Numbered from the stretch's first letter, positions 50,477 through 63,095 are shown. The stretch: 64,000 nucleotides of DNA from Phorcus lineatus (GCA_921293015.1 OV121094.1:32548054-32612053), one strand, 5' to 3'. The notes: a model not told the origin generated them from the sequence alone. Program-made: numbers and translations.

Positions 50477-50606
50477 GGAGATGAACCTAGTGTGTTTGAA
50501 TCAGAGACATTGAATACTGGATTGATAGCGGTTTCAATTTAAAATTTACTCGCTATCAATCCAGTATGACATGTCTCTGATTTTCAAACATACTAGGTTT
50601 ATCTCC
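50477..50606. repeat. 130-bp hairpin-forming inverted repeat
   Basis: Left arm 50477-50530 (GGAGATGAACCTAGT ... CTGGATTGATAGCG) pairs with right arm 50551-50606 (CGCTATCAATCCAG ... ACTAGGTTTATCTCC) around a 20-bp AT-rich loop, with a few mismatches and small gaps. Confidence 0.85.
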
Positions 50607-50670
50607 TAAATGATTATAGGTTTTCATTGGAGTACCTTGTCCAGAACAAAATCTAATAAAACATAAAGTT

Positions 50671-50676
50671 TTTATT
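50671..50676 (-). terminator. NDUFB5 polyadenylation signal
   Basis: AATAAA on the minus strand about 300 bp beyond the NDUFB5 stop codon, a plausible 3' UTR length. It is the nearest good signal noted. Confidence 0.4.
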
Positions 50677-50970
50677 ATTCCCAACTCAATCAATTAAAGA
50701 CAAAAGATCCACTATTTGTTATTATGGTTTTTAATACAATATACATTCAAACATGCCACTTTGAATATCAAGTATAACTTCTACATCTTGCACACAAATA
50801 GTCAACAGTCTTCAGCAGAATGAAAACGTTAAAATGTTCTCTTATGAAACCAAAACCTTTGGCAGATGTCGTCCTATCCAGATTTTGCAGTTTCAAAGAA
50901 TATCATGTTCAGTCCACAATTTCGAAACTGGGATTTAGTTGTAATGAACCAAACTAGAGTCTATGAATAT

Positions 50971-53900
50971 CTACACTTTCCCTGTTCCCGTGGTGAAGTC
51001 GTCAAGTTCTTTGCCTTCCTTTGCGGCATCAATTCGAGATTTATCCATAGGAACATAGTACCAACCCTTGTAGTCTGCCCTGGCGCCCATGAGTTCCTTT
51101 ACCTTCTGATCCAGCATTCTGTGAAATAGACAATTTTATCATAATTTCAATTTGTAAAATATGCCTTTTATCAGTTAAAATGAAATCTGTATTTTCACCG
51201 AGTGAAATAACCTGCTCAGTGAAAAATACTTTGGATCATATGATGTCAACTTTTGCGTCATGGAAACGATAGACTGACCTAACATGACCGCAATTAGTGA
51301 AGTTCTCTCAGAACTTCCTTCATTAAATGACATATTTTACAAACATTGCATTGTTTTGGGAAATGTGAATGGCACATTTGACATACACTGTCATCTATAT
51401 TGTACATGTCTATCTTGCAAAGTGGAAAACACATATTGGCACACAAATTCCAACCTTTCCAAAATATACAAGTTATAGTTAGCAAGTTATTGTTTTGGAC
51501 CGTGACATAATTCTTTACTGCATTATCCTTCTCGAGAATCCTTCATTGGGTAATTAATTGCAGAAAAAGTGCTCATGAAAATTTTAATCCCCTGGGAGAT
51601 CAACTTTTCTCTCATAGAAAGGGATCCCAGAATTTACCATCTTCAGAACATGATAAGGTTGATTGGCAAGATTTTTGTTTGGCGCTATTATTTCAGCATT
51701 CAGGTATAAGTTTTTACTTGAATTTCCTCTTTTCGTTATTCTCGTGCAGTATATGAAGCGTCCTCTCGTAGGTTTTTTCAGGTGCTTCGTAAATGTAGCG
51801 TGCAAGGAACCTCACAATCGGGCTCTGAAACAAAAAACAACACTGATCACTGATTTATTCTGATTGCCTTAGGAAGAGCTGAATGGTGTTTAGACTACTA
51901 GATGAATGAAAAGAACACACTCCACCATTACTATCAAGATGAAACAATGCTGAAATATCTTATTTTTAAAAGTGATACACGGTATTGTTCAGAAATGTTG
52001 TTTTAGGTTTAAAAAAACAACAAAAATACCAAATTCCTGAGTAAGTTCAAAACGCCTATCTAAAGTTGCGTCTTTATCTCTAAACTTATGGTATTTTCTT
52101 GTTTTCATTGACAAAAGAAAAAATCTGGCCATACATTTGTTAAAAGGTCAAAATTCTGCGTTTCATTTACATTCATAATAGTAAAATGTTGCATCTGCTC
52201 TAAATAAGTTTTCAAAATATGTTTGGGTCATTGGCAGCAACTTTGGCCGGTTTTCTATCACAATAAACAACTTTGACCTGTTTACTTTTACCATACTGAA
52301 TGCAAATTTTCTGAAACAAACATTTCCTCTTTAAGCTCTGAAGGCCTTTAAATCAAATTACCTTGTAATATTCCCAATGTTTTGGTTCATAATCTTCAGG
52401 GATGTCTGACAATTCAGCTTGACCTGGAAACATAAGGTAAAAGTACAAATGTGATCAACACACTGAATATCATCTTATAGCCAATTATAATTTATACATG
52501 GTAACAATAATCTGTTTATAACATTGTTCAGCCTACTTTGCCTTTATTACAATTGTTTTTCTCTAAAAAAGTTTCCTAAAAAGGAGTGATATTTACGCAA
52601 AAAAAATGAATACAAGATTTTCAAAACAATAATTCTATACATATTGGAAGGTAATTACAAAAACAATTGTTATAGTTAGACAAAGAATTTACATTATGAT
52701 TGAGTCATAGTTGATTTAATTTTGATGTTAAAGAGTTCAAAGAATAATAATTAAGTCCCGTTCAGTAATTGTAGCTCATGATATCCAATATGCAATACTG
52801 AAATATAAAACATCACCTTTGGATTGATGAACTATCAAGGCGTTAAACATACCTATATAAACATTGGAATAGAAGATGAGAAGTCCAATAGGCACAAGAC
52901 CAAGAACTAGGTAGAAATGCTGAAAAGAAAGCTTTACTGTAATAGAAAAAAAGGAAATTGTCTCTTCGTAATAATCTGAATTTTGAATTAAGGCAAATTA
53001 TTATGATAATGACAAACAATAAATGACAAAGTAAAGTAGTGAAAATTCTTAAAATTTGACTTACTATTAACAAACATATTAAGAGTATATATTTCCCCCA
53101 TTCTTTTACACTTTTTATCATCTTAAACTTATAGAGTATTTATTAAATGAAATTAAGTCTAATGTCATGTAAAATCATAGCATGAGAATGATTGATATGA
53201 AATCATGATGTTTTTAAGTGTTGGCTAAATGGTTCATTATGGGATCCTTAAAGAATTAAAAAGAAATAAAGATTAAAGCTACGCACCATGTCATCCTTCC
53301 AACGTTCCCATTCAAAGCGAGATGGGATCATGTCAATGGTTCTCTTATGACTTCCCATCTGCCTCGCAACAACTGAAAGTCAGGGGGTTAAGTAAGAGAA
53401 CTATGTTTTTAGTATTTGGAATTAATAGATACTTGAAAATAACGACAGATTGTCCATAATCTTATGGTGACAATCAAAACACAGAGATAATCACAAGCAT
53501 GTCATACCAAGGATTTATCTGGTGTTTTAGTGACTAGCCTATATGTGAGATAATATAAATATGAGATGTACATTGCCAAATTGCTTGAGCAAATTGAACA
53601 GTTAAAATGCAAGTGTCAACAGCAAAAACTCTTTAGCTTTCGACCTGGAATTAGGTCCTTTTATTAGTGAAATTACTCCTATTTTTCTCCAAAACGATAT
53701 ATAATTGCGGAACTATGGTTCATGTATGTGATTATTTTAGTAAAGTTTACATTAAATCACATTATAACTTTCCGAGAAAATAATCAAGGCAAACTTTTCG
53801 AACATAGCAAGTGATAACATTTATATCTTTTTACTAATAAATCTGGAATATAAATTAAGTCCGTTACCTGCATTAGCTGCTTTTGGGGTTGTCGCGGGAA

Positions 53901-53979
53901 TTTTAGACCTTGCACATGTCCTCAGAAGCAAGGACCGCCCTCCTTGCAATGAAGGCCTGAGGACACTCAAGACCACCAT
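50971..53979 (-). CDS. NDUFB5: NADH dehydrogenase 1 beta subcomplex subunit 5 (complex I SGDH)
   Basis: Exons in transcript order 53979-53868, 53372-53287, 52919-52853, 52423-52362, 51824-51718, 51118-50971; phases join to 193 residues (human 189). Family role: accessory subunit of the membrane arm of mitochondrial complex I, inner membrane, not catalytic. Seen: an Arg-rich N terminus fitting a mitochondrial presequence ([20 protein letters not shown]), a polar segment with [12 protein letters not shown], one membrane span from [20 protein letters not shown] (residues 68-87), then the family hallmark [40 protein letters not shown] and the C-terminal [13 protein letters not shown]. An in-frame ATG 20 codons upstream (54039) exists; 53979 was preferred because it places the presequence at the N terminus. 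It is head-to-head with SPAG7. Confidence 0.94.
52224..52340. mobile_element. Diverged MITE family A-related sequence in NDUFB5 intron 4
   Basis: GGCCGGTTTTCTATCACAAT matches the reversed core of the family, and the segment ends near CTTTAAGCTCTGAAGG. Heavily decayed, assigned on the core alone. Confidence 0.35.
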
Positions 53980-54212
53980 CTTGAATTTGAAGGGCACTGC
54001 AGATCCGCAGTAAATATGAACGCAATGTTCACAACACATATTTCTTTTATTCAGAAATTGATAATATGCAGGAAATAATATTTTGACAGTTGTAGCATTA
54101 AATTGTGTAAAACGTTTTCCTTTAAGTCATATGATTTTAGATTATTAATAAGGCGCCTTTTTAAAAACATGTTATGCTTTAGAGCATCACGTTGCAACCA
54201 CAACACAAAAGC
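53980..54212. promoter_or_regulatory. Shared bidirectional promoter of NDUFB5 and SPAG7
   Basis: Only 233 bp separate the two start codons, so both 5' UTRs and the promoter must fit here or overlap. The segment is AT-rich with no CCAAT or CpG island; AAGGCGCCTT near 54151 is a notable palindrome. A shared promoter is inferred from geometry. Confidence 0.6.
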
Positions 54213-57200
54213 ATGGATTTGTTAGGGTCGATTTTAGGTTCTATGGAAAAACCGCCGACTGTTGGCGATGCAGAGAAAAAGAAAGTTCGAGGTGATTTTC
54301 AATCATTTGTGATGGCTTTGTTTTTCAATAAATGTATAAATATGTTCATGAAAGTCGTCGATCAAGTGAAATTCGGCGTTAGTTTACTAACAAAAACAAA
54401 AATACCATGAGTGACATTCAAGAACCTAAAAGAACATGGAAAAAAACCTCCGACATCTCAGGTTTACCATGCACAAAATATTATGTAGAAAAGACTATAG
54501 ACCTTTATGAAATATACTAGCGTAGTTATTTGTGAACAAATGGTGACAAAAATACATTTATTTTCTTCTGAAAAAGGTGTCCTTGATCTTGTTAAACTAT
54601 AATCATTATCATTTCATCTACAGAACAGAAGGAACGACTAGAGAAACAGAATGAGAGGGAAAAGCAAAAACTAAATCAGTTCAGGGAGCGGGTAAGTGTG
54701 ATTTTTAGCAGGCTAACCTAGGCTATCATTTATATGCATAAATAAATTAATTAAGGAAGCAGTGATCGCAGTGCGTTTTCATGATAAACAGCTATATCAG
54801 GACCTCAATCAATCAATCTTTACTCAGTACTGAAGAGGCCACAGGCCTGTAGTACATTACATGTATAATGAGTATAAAGTCACTTATCAGTTATTTTCTA
54901 ATACAATCTTTCTTCTTAACGCCATTGCAAAATATATGTACATCGCCAAATTCTGTAATAATAATGTGTTATTAGCTGTTAACAATGAAATTAAATTTAG
55001 TTCACTAGGATTTCTATAATAATACGGTTTGAGATACTTTTTTCGTAGATCCGTATAGACAGGGCATATAAGTAGGAAATGTAATTCATTTTCTATATTA
55101 TTTCTGTTACAAAGTTGACATATTCTAACATAAAAACAGCTATATCAAAATGGATTGAATTAATGTATCTATAAAGCACATTCCCATGCAACCTGATAAA
55201 AGGAGAAAGCATATTCTCTGAAACGCAGTGAAAGAAGTTGTGTAAGGAAAATCTTGCCTTTGTTACGATAGCTTATTGAGAGCTTTGCAGTATTCAAGTA
55301 AATCAGAGTGCTCTCCCTTGTACTTCCTGTATGTGGCGGCTACCACTATACACGTCATGTTGAACAGTCAACGTCGTTTGTCATTTACTCGGTATCTGGG
55401 ACCAACAGATATCGAAACATGGTGTCAGAAGTTGCATATACATCACTTCAGAAAGCCCTTCAAAGACTATTTATATGTCATTTATTAAGGGTAATAGCTC
55501 TAAGATATAATTTTCTGGTGCAAAATAGCAATAAAAACTCACCTGTTACCTTATGATAATAATCTTCTCATATTTTTTCAGATGCAGAAAGAGATTCATG
55601 CATTCATCAAAGACAGTTCAAAAGAGAAACACCAGTTCAAACCAATGGATAAGGTTTTACGGGCCATTGTGTGAGTTCAAAGAGAGAGAACTGTTGGGTA
55701 TCTTCTGTCTGTAGTGAAATTTGGGGGACGTTTCTGTTGATACAAATGTCATTAAAACATAATTATTTCAAGTCATTATATCAGTAGAAAGCCTTAGGCC
55801 CCAGTACAAAATGAACTATTTCACAAATGAAGGTTATCACTTTTGCAATTTGAATTGAATGTAACTTTATTAAGAAATGGGTAATCAAATGTTTGGAAAC
55901 TTGGAGATCATCTGTCTTGTTGCCTTGTAAAGATCAGCGTATGCTGATACAAATACGTGGATGGAACAATAAGACGTATCTCAACCAAAAACAAATTCCA
56001 TTAAATAAATTTATTTTACTGTCTTTTGAATCAGGATAATGAAATCTCTTTATATTTTTCAGGCACGAGGTTGCAGATGTGGCTGGATTGACATCATTCT
56101 CCTTTGGCCATGAAGAAGTAGACAGATATGTTATGCTATGGAAGAAAGTAAGTATAATAATAGATGTAAAATTACCTCTTCACGACATAGGCAGTGGTAA
56201 CTTAGTACAAATTGTTTATTTCTGTACAAAATCTTTGAAGATCATAACTCAATAACTATGACCAGAAGCTTCAAAGTTGGAATAGATGTGGTGGTGTTTG
56301 TAGCCGGTTATCCACTTCATGGTTCAAATAATTTGAAATTTGGACAAAAAAGGTTGAAATTTCTTAGAAAATTAGCTAGCAGTTCTGTGGTCAATTCTAG
56401 TTACTAAAAATTCATTCATGACATAGAAGAGCGAAAGTTACTCAATTACTGGCTCACAGAAATGGGGCTTAAGTAAAACTGGGAGAGACTGAAGCTTTTA
56501 ATGGGGCACAGAGAATGCTGTTGGGGTCAACTATGGCAAACTTCAGAAATGGTCTTATTTCATTGACAAGTATTAGTTGTTTCCGAAAATTAATATCTCA
56601 ATGGTTAACAGTAAGCATAGTGACAATAAACAGGATAAAAGGTCTAGATTCATGATCGAAAACCGGACAATACCGTGCTCCAATGACTCAAACGTTATTT
56701 TTGAAACTTATTTATTGCAGACATAACAAGAAATATATGTTGGTTATTGTTAAGGAGGCCATTTGACTTATACGCCTGTTAATGAGTTGCCGAATTTCGA
56801 CTTCTTAACATTTATACTGTGGTTTTTAATTTACAATCTAAAACAAGAAAATGTTATAATTTTGGTATTTAAGAGATAAAAATGCAACTTAAGAAAAGCG
56901 ATTTGAACTTAACTCAGGGCATATGATATTTTGGCTCTATTTAAGCGACATACAAAATTCATGAAACATATTCTGCGTCGCTGTAATTTTGTGTTTTGTT
57001 TTCAGGAGTTTGCACCAACAGATGATGAATTGTTAGCTTACCGGCGAGGAGAAGTGTGGGACCCAGCAAAAGCTAAAGAGCTAGCCAAACAGAGGGTCAG
57101 TTATCTCCCTTTGAGTTTTCTTACTTTGTGTTTCAGCAGTGTGATCAGAAATCGTTTGGAAATCCATAAAGTTGATCCTCGACTTCTAAGACCAGGAGGT

Positions 57201-59047
57201 CGTTTCACAAGGCAACTTAACGCTAAGGTTAACCTTAGTACCCGTCTTTAACATCGAACTACAGTTACCTTTGTTATTTGTAAGGTTATCTTATTGTTTT
57301 GTGCTACGGGCCCTGATGCATATTTGATAAGTGAATTGTGTTGTATATGTATCAATGTGAAAATCAAAGTCATTTGAAAATCTTATTACAAATTACTATT
57401 ATAACTCAATGTCATTGAATACCTAGTTTGCTTTTTTTACATTCACAACAAGCGGCGTTAAACAATAACGCACTCACTACATTCACAAAATGACCAGAGA
57501 GGTAATAGAATATTTTGACTTTTAATTGATGCATCCACAGAGTTATTTATCCATTCATCAGAAATATATCCTGGATATTAACTCTGATGGTAAAAAGTAG
57601 ATTTTCATCGTTATTTCTCTTTGCTAGGAACTTGATGCCCAACTCGATGCCAACCAGTTAAAAAGAAAACATAATGAACCTGCACCGTCCAGTAACTATA
57701 GAGACAAATATAAACATCTGATTGGAGAGGAGGCCGCCAAGGACGCAGCCAAATCTACGAAAGCTAACAAGTCTTATGGATTTGGTAAGATGATAGCTGA
57801 TTTTCAGTGGACATTCTAATACGACAAATGTGTTTTATAAAAGCAACTTATATAATTGACAAGTTAAGAGTTACAGAGTTAAAGAGCTACAGTGTAATTT
57901 CCCTTTGTTTATACTTTGAATTCTAGCATTGTTGCGGTAAAGATCAAAGGCGCCGCCTATCCTTTATTCCACGATAAAGTATAGTTTTTGAATGACGTCA
58001 TGAAACAATGACTCATGACGTCAACAACAATAACGTTATGACGTCACTGGTTATGGCCCTGGTCGAGCATTTTCATTTAACTGCCAAATTCGATTAATTT
58101 CATTTAAGTTATTTTTGGCTGAAATATGATTTACACGAGTTAAAATCGACATGCTAGAAAAGAAATAGAGTAGCCTCAACCATCATGTGTTTTGCAATAA
58201 AGTATAGTTTTTCTCGGCCTTCGGCCTCGTGCTTTAACTATAATAGTTCAGGGCAAAACTATACTTTATTGCAAAACACATGATGGTTGAGGCTACTCTA
58301 TTTCTTAAATAATACCTTTTTAAAAAGTGGGTAGGTTTACACTCAGGTTTTAGCCATGTCGTCGGGGGGTGGGGGTGGGGTGTTTAAACCCCTTGAACCA
58401 CTGAATTATTAACCAATATACCATTTGTCCTGCGTAAAGTTCCAATCATATCAAAATGATTGCATTTTCATCACTTTAATGCCTATATTATGATGTTTAC
58501 TTATTTTCAATAAATATCGACAAAAGGCAATACAAATGTTACGAGGTTGAAATTCTACGTCCCATTTGCTTGTATACTACTTATGTGATATGCTTAACAC
58601 TATCACACTATATTTGTCATTGTGTCTGCTGTAGATAAATTTCCTAAATTAAGTAGTCATTGACGGGCGTCACTGTCCAGTTTTCGATCACAAATCACAA
58701 GGTTAAGCTGCTTTTTTCTCACTATACTGAACTGATAAGCATTAAAATGGTAATTTTCAGATACAAGTAGTTCTCGATATAATAACACAATTTTTAAAGT
58801 TTGACATATTTGACCCCAACAACATATTCTGTGCCCCTTGAAGGTTTAATTAACGAATAAAAAGTACATAAGTATTTACAAAACATTATTTTCAGTTCCC
58901 AGTGATAACAAGAAAGATCAGCGAACCATCGAGCAAGTGTTGGCAGATTCTCGAGCCAAGAAGAAGTTGAAGACGGAAAGTGGCGAGATTGAGATTGGCC
59001 AATCTGTACCAGAAGAGGGCGCCAGCAATGATCCGGATGAATCTTAA
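54213..59047 (+). CDS. SPAG7: Sperm-associated antigen 7 homolog, R3H domain protein
   Basis: Exons 54213-54291, 54624-54691, 55582-55670, 56063-56147, 57006-57095, 57628-57784, 58896-59047; phases join to 239 residues (human 227). Family knowledge: SPAG7 is a conserved, mostly nuclear protein with one R3H domain, a fold that binds single-stranded nucleic acid; its exact job is poorly defined. Seen: [19 protein letters not shown] at the N terminus, a charged coiled-coil-like helix (residues 27-55), the R3H domain at about 50-110 with its R-x3-H signature at R76 and H80 followed by GLTSFSFG, then [40 protein letters not shown] and a basic RAKKKLK motif that could be nuclear localisation. All introns are GT-AG. 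The most extended region versus human is the acidic C terminus. Confidence 0.94.
54780..55215 (-). pseudogene. LINE 3' fragment in SPAG7 intron 2
   Basis: On the minus strand a frame reads [20 protein letters not shown]...YTDLRKKYL and continues to [17 protein letters not shown], the C-terminal zinc motif and tail typical of a LINE ORF2. It is related to, but distinct from, the remnant at 35064-38270. Only the 3' end is present. Confidence 0.75.
56653..56700. mobile_element. MITE family A core fragment in SPAG7 intron 4
   Basis: ATGATCGAAAACCGGACAAT followed by a GTGCTCCAATGACTCAAACG block matches the centre of the 34586 copy. Limits are unclear; homology may extend right to about 56940. Confidence 0.45.
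57992..58045. promoter_or_regulatory. CRE/AP-1 cluster in SPAG7 intron 6
   Basis: Three full TGACGTCA sites (57992-57999, 58015-58022, 58038-58045) and one AP-1 TGACTCA (58008-58014), the last directly abutting the second CRE, within 54 bp. Such density is unlikely by chance in AT-rich DNA. It lies 115 bp from a perfect hairpin. Confidence 0.5.
58160..58306. repeat. Perfect 52-bp inverted repeat (hairpin) in SPAG7 intron 6
   Basis: 58160-58211 and 58255-58306 are exact reverse complements over 52 bp, with a 43-bp loop that contains a small palindrome CGGCCTTCGGCC. Perfect identity implies recent origin or ongoing correction. Confidence 0.95.
58665..58848. mobile_element. MITE family A-related copy in SPAG7 intron 6
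   Basis: GTCCAGTTTTCGATCACAAAT, AAAGTTTGACATATTTGACC and the CCCCTTGAAGG end parallel the 42221-42390 copy. It ends about 50 nt before the exon 7 acceptor. Confidence 0.55.
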
Positions 59048-60300
59048 TGAAAATAGATATCTAGTTTTAATCATATTTACACTTACTGCATCCTGTTTCA
59101 TCAGGATATATGATATCCACCAAGCCTCTTCAATTCATTGATACCCATCACAGCATTCACGCAGTGGTTGTTACAGTTTTTGTTTCAGTGGGGTTTAACC
59201 TAGGGTGGCAGAAGTACTATCAAAATGATTGGCCTGAATGTAAGAATTTGTGTGCACATTAAAATTAGCATAATGACTAGATTGAGAAGGTGAAAGGAGA
59301 TGTATAATGAAGTGTAAGTGAAGCTTTTATTATTCATGAGAAATATGACTCTCAACATTTATGAACTCTCTGTAGGAGGTGGGGGGGGGGGTGAGGGGTG
59401 CATACCCCTGTACCCCCTACTGGATCTGCTACTGATTTATCTTGAATAGCTGACAGATGGGTATCCATGGCTATATATAGCATGATTTTATTTTCAGCCA
59501 TTTAAGTATTGTTACTCAAGGCACCTTAATTTAAACATTTCAAACTAAACCAACCTCTCATTGAGGTCAATGTTACTTAAGTTATGGCAGGTTTTATATA
59601 GAGATAGGAGGCATTTGCTGTGATGGATATCAGGGTTTTGTAGATCTTTGTGGATACAATATACACTTATGCAGGGGTATACATTTATTGGATCCTTGAT
59701 AATCACCAGGGGAGACCTTTAGGATGAAACTCAGTTGTTGATATCAGTTGTACTAATATATAATTTCAATATTTGGATATTCACTGATGTGTTTCATTCC
59801 TGGGCTTAAAATGTGTTGACATTTTGATCAGATTGAAATTCAATAGTTGATATCCTTGATAATATCACATTTAAGGATTTCAATTACTATAAAGTATATA
59901 CTATGGATATTTCATTGGCCTAAGCTATCAAATGACCAAAAAGTGAATTCAATAATTGATATAGTATATTTCGTTCAAAATGCTCTGATTGGTTCATTGG
60001 CCTTAGATATGTAGACATTTCATTGGCTAATTGGACAATAATTTGAGACCACTTTCAACCCATTTGTCGATTTAAGACAGTGTTACCAATACAATTGTTC
60101 TGATTGGTTCATCAACGGAACTCGTTAGAGACACATAATTAGCCAGTGCAATCATAGAGATGGCAGTGAAATCTCTCTTTAACCACCACTTTGTTCATGG
60201 TTTCGTGTTGATTTCTGAAATGATTTCTCCTGGAAATTATTGAGGATGAGTTTATTGTTGTATAGTTGTTTTATTGGAATAAAATACAAAATCATGTCTT
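59048..60300 (+). other. SPAG7 3' untranslated region (likely)
   Basis: No coding follows the SPAG7 stop. AATAAA at 60278-60283 is a plausible polyadenylation signal. From about 59.65 to 60.11 kb short phrases such as GATTGGTTCAT and TTTCATTGGC recur irregularly, an old degenerate repeat. Confidence 0.35.
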
Positions 60301-61600
60301 TGAATACTTTGTTACTTAACTTATTACAATTCTTGTTCCTTGACTTTCTGCCTCTTGGTTTGTTTTTTGATTGTTACATTGGCCAACGTAATGTTTTATA
60401 TTAAATCATAGAATTCAGAGGGTTAATAAGACATAGATAATTGATAGAAAGTTTGACTGCTTTTTCTTTTATACAATTCAAATTAGTCTGTATTTTATTA
60501 ACTCTTTCTCTGCTAAAGAAAAAGATATCAGCAGTAGAAGAGTTAATGTATCTATGCTTTTATAAATTTTTTCTATTAATTATTGCTATTTAGTTAAAAA
60601 AATTATACAAATATAATAATTGTACAAATTAATCACATGAGGAAGCTAACAGGCTAGATTTCAGTGGGACAAACAAAATTAATTATATCCTTAACAGGAA
60701 AAATTCTGTGAAATTATGTATCGGCAGTTTCATACGTATGTCCAGAATGTATAGGTAATGTCAAAGATAATATTTTGCCTCCAACTTAGTTATACACTTT
60801 GATGGACGAGGAAGGGTGTCGTCGAATTTGAAATGTTAGAAGCCGGTCAAACATGAATTAGAAAAATCAAAGTTCGTAATTATTATAACCGTATCATTAT
60901 AACAGTATGAAACCGAACAGTTGGAGTGCCTGTGATGTGAGTTCTGACGAAAATAAAGGATGTTGCTGTATTTAAATCCAGTTATTTTCTCGATGGTGAT
61001 TTTATAATTTGTGTTTGGAATTTGATCCAGGAAATTTTTTTATGAAGAGTTCCTTCCCTTGAAAATTATCAGTCAAATCAAAGTAAATGGGGTTCAAATA
61101 CTTTGTGTTCATCAATTTCATTTCTAATAAAAATAACCTAACCATCCCATAATGCCAAATATATAACAAATACATTTTTTCAAAAGCGGAAAGTATGAGT
61201 AATATTATTATTGTACCAATTTGACACCACCAACCACTACTGCTTTAGATATTTTTAAGAAATCATGTGACACATTTTATGCTTGCTGTCTGGGGATCAT
61301 TTTCAGGTTTTTGATGGATAAACATGACTCTTCATCTTTATTATTGTTATTAAAAAAGTATTTCCATATTGGCCCAGTTATAGATCCAAGGCTGTATTTG
61401 CAAGAGATGAAGTTGAGAGATAGTGCAAAGGACCGAGGACCTGTAACTAGACCAATACAGAAGTACTTAATAAATGCTTAAGTACTTAAACTCTTGCACC
61501 AGAGTAAATCATTACTTAGTTCGGTGAAGTGACAGAAATTTTGAAAATTTTGGAGCAATAATTTCAGTATCTCTCCATAAGTGTGTCTGCACATTCTTAG
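60301..61600. other. AT-rich, nothing recognised
   Basis: No exon or repeat family identified. An 86-codon plus-strand frame at 61221-61481 has no splice context or family similarity and is taken as chance. Confidence 0.4.
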
Positions 61601-61605
61601 AGCTA

Positions 61606-61945
61606 TATTGGCCCTGTTTCTTCTGTATTGGCCCAGTTTTCTAATATTGCCACAATTTATTCGGTATTGGCCCCGTTTCTTCTGTATTGGCCCAGTTTTC
61701 TAATATTGCCACAATTTATCTGGTATTGGCCCTGTTTCTTCTGTATTGGCCCAGTTTTTTTCATATTGCCAAAATTTTCTGATATTGGCCCAGTTTTCTA
61801 ATATTGCCACAATTTATCTGATATTGGCCCAGTTTCTTCTGTATTGGCCCAATTTTCTCATATCAGCAGTTTGTCTCATATTAACCCTGTTTTTTCTGTA
61901 TCGGCCCAGTTTTCTCATATTGGCCAAGTTGTCAATCCATATGAC
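61606..61945 (+). repeat. Hierarchical 20/60-bp minisatellite
   Basis: The basic 20-bp word TTTCTTCTGTATTGGCCCAG alternates with TTTTCTAATATTGCCACAAT and a TTATCTGGTATTGGCCCTG variant to make a 60-bp unit, repeated about five times with decay towards the right. Confidence 0.85.
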
Positions 61946-62995
61946 CTTGGCCCTAAATGGTGTATGAGTGATATACCATTGATAGTTAATTATTAAAACT
62001 TTATATTGTCAAGTAGCAAATATAAGTAATTTAATTACTCCATAAATAAAACACTACAAAATATACTCTGTCACTTAAAATCATATGTTAAATAAAACCA
62101 TAAAAACCATAGCAGTGGAGCCTCAAATGTATAATCCCCAGGGTGTTGATATTCTCAATAAGGCCTCATACAGCATAATTGAGCAGCTTTTGGCTTTCAA
62201 TGCATCAGTGTTTGAAACCAGTGATTCAAACCCCCCACCCCAACCCCTTTTTTCAAAATGCCCCCAAAAAAAGAATAACCCACTTTCACAATTTTTTATC
62301 CACTATTGTGTGTAATCATTGTCAAAATCCTTAATCTTCAGCGTTCAGTGAAAAAATGCTCAGCCTAACTAGTAATGCAAGGAACTTAGAGATTTGTGAC
62401 ATCATCAAGTTTGTGACATCATACTATTGTGATGTCATCATGGTTTAGATGTCTTGACATTGTAAGACGTATCTGATGTCCAAAAATTACAATCGCAGGC
62501 TACAAAAAGGTTAACGTGAATGGTAGTTTTTATTGCTGCTTACTATTATCCTTGCATGATTTATATTATTGTTGTCACCAAAGCTCTGAGTTCCCCTATT
62601 TCTAACTTTATAATTTGAATGTTTAATGTAATGTATGCTGATATAATGGTGTTTTTGTTTGTTATCTGAACTATATTGATTATTTCACATCTAATCATAA
62701 CATGGATTCAAAACATGTTACCTCTCTTTACTCGACATTACATCTAAAGAAACTACCAATGAACTTGACATCAAGCATGTCAACCAGTGACAACAATGAA
62801 TTTTCCACAAAGAAATGTCATTCTGATGAAAAATGTTAAACTAGCAACTGTGTCATTTGAATAATTGTCAAGCAGCAGTGAAGATGACCGTGAAATCATT
62901 TGACTCTTTCTCTCCCTGTCAAGGCTTTGTAAAATATTTCTTCTCTGTTCTAATCTGATAATTTGCTTGTGTTAGAGTATAAGTTTCGACTGATC
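61946..62995. other. No gene recognised
   Basis: AT-rich. TGACATCATC-like words repeat three times at 62395-62440. A 76-codon frame at 62085-62315 lacks any protein-like features. Confidence 0.4.
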
Positions 62996-63095
62996 AAGTG
63001 GCAGTAGCATGGTTTTTGAAAAATTTATTTCTTCAAATGTCCACCTATTTTGAAAGATCACTTTAAAAAAAAAACATGCTCCTGTTCCTTAAGGG
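62996..63095. mobile_element. Short MITE C-related element
   Basis: AAGTGGCAGTAGCATG at the left mirrors CATGCTCCTGTTCCTT at the right, enclosing about 70 bp of AT-rich sequence. The ends resemble those at 8230-8570. Confidence 0.45.

Noticed and set aside
53821..54039. NDUFB5 start at the upstream ATG (54039)
   Set aside because: It adds a Cys-rich segment with no presequence character; the start at 53979 gives a normal mitochondrial N terminus. Not fully excluded.
56931..57251. 106-codon frame as a complete small gene
   Set aside because: Only 57006-57095 is coding (SPAG7 exon 5); both sides are intron, as the splice sites and human homology show.
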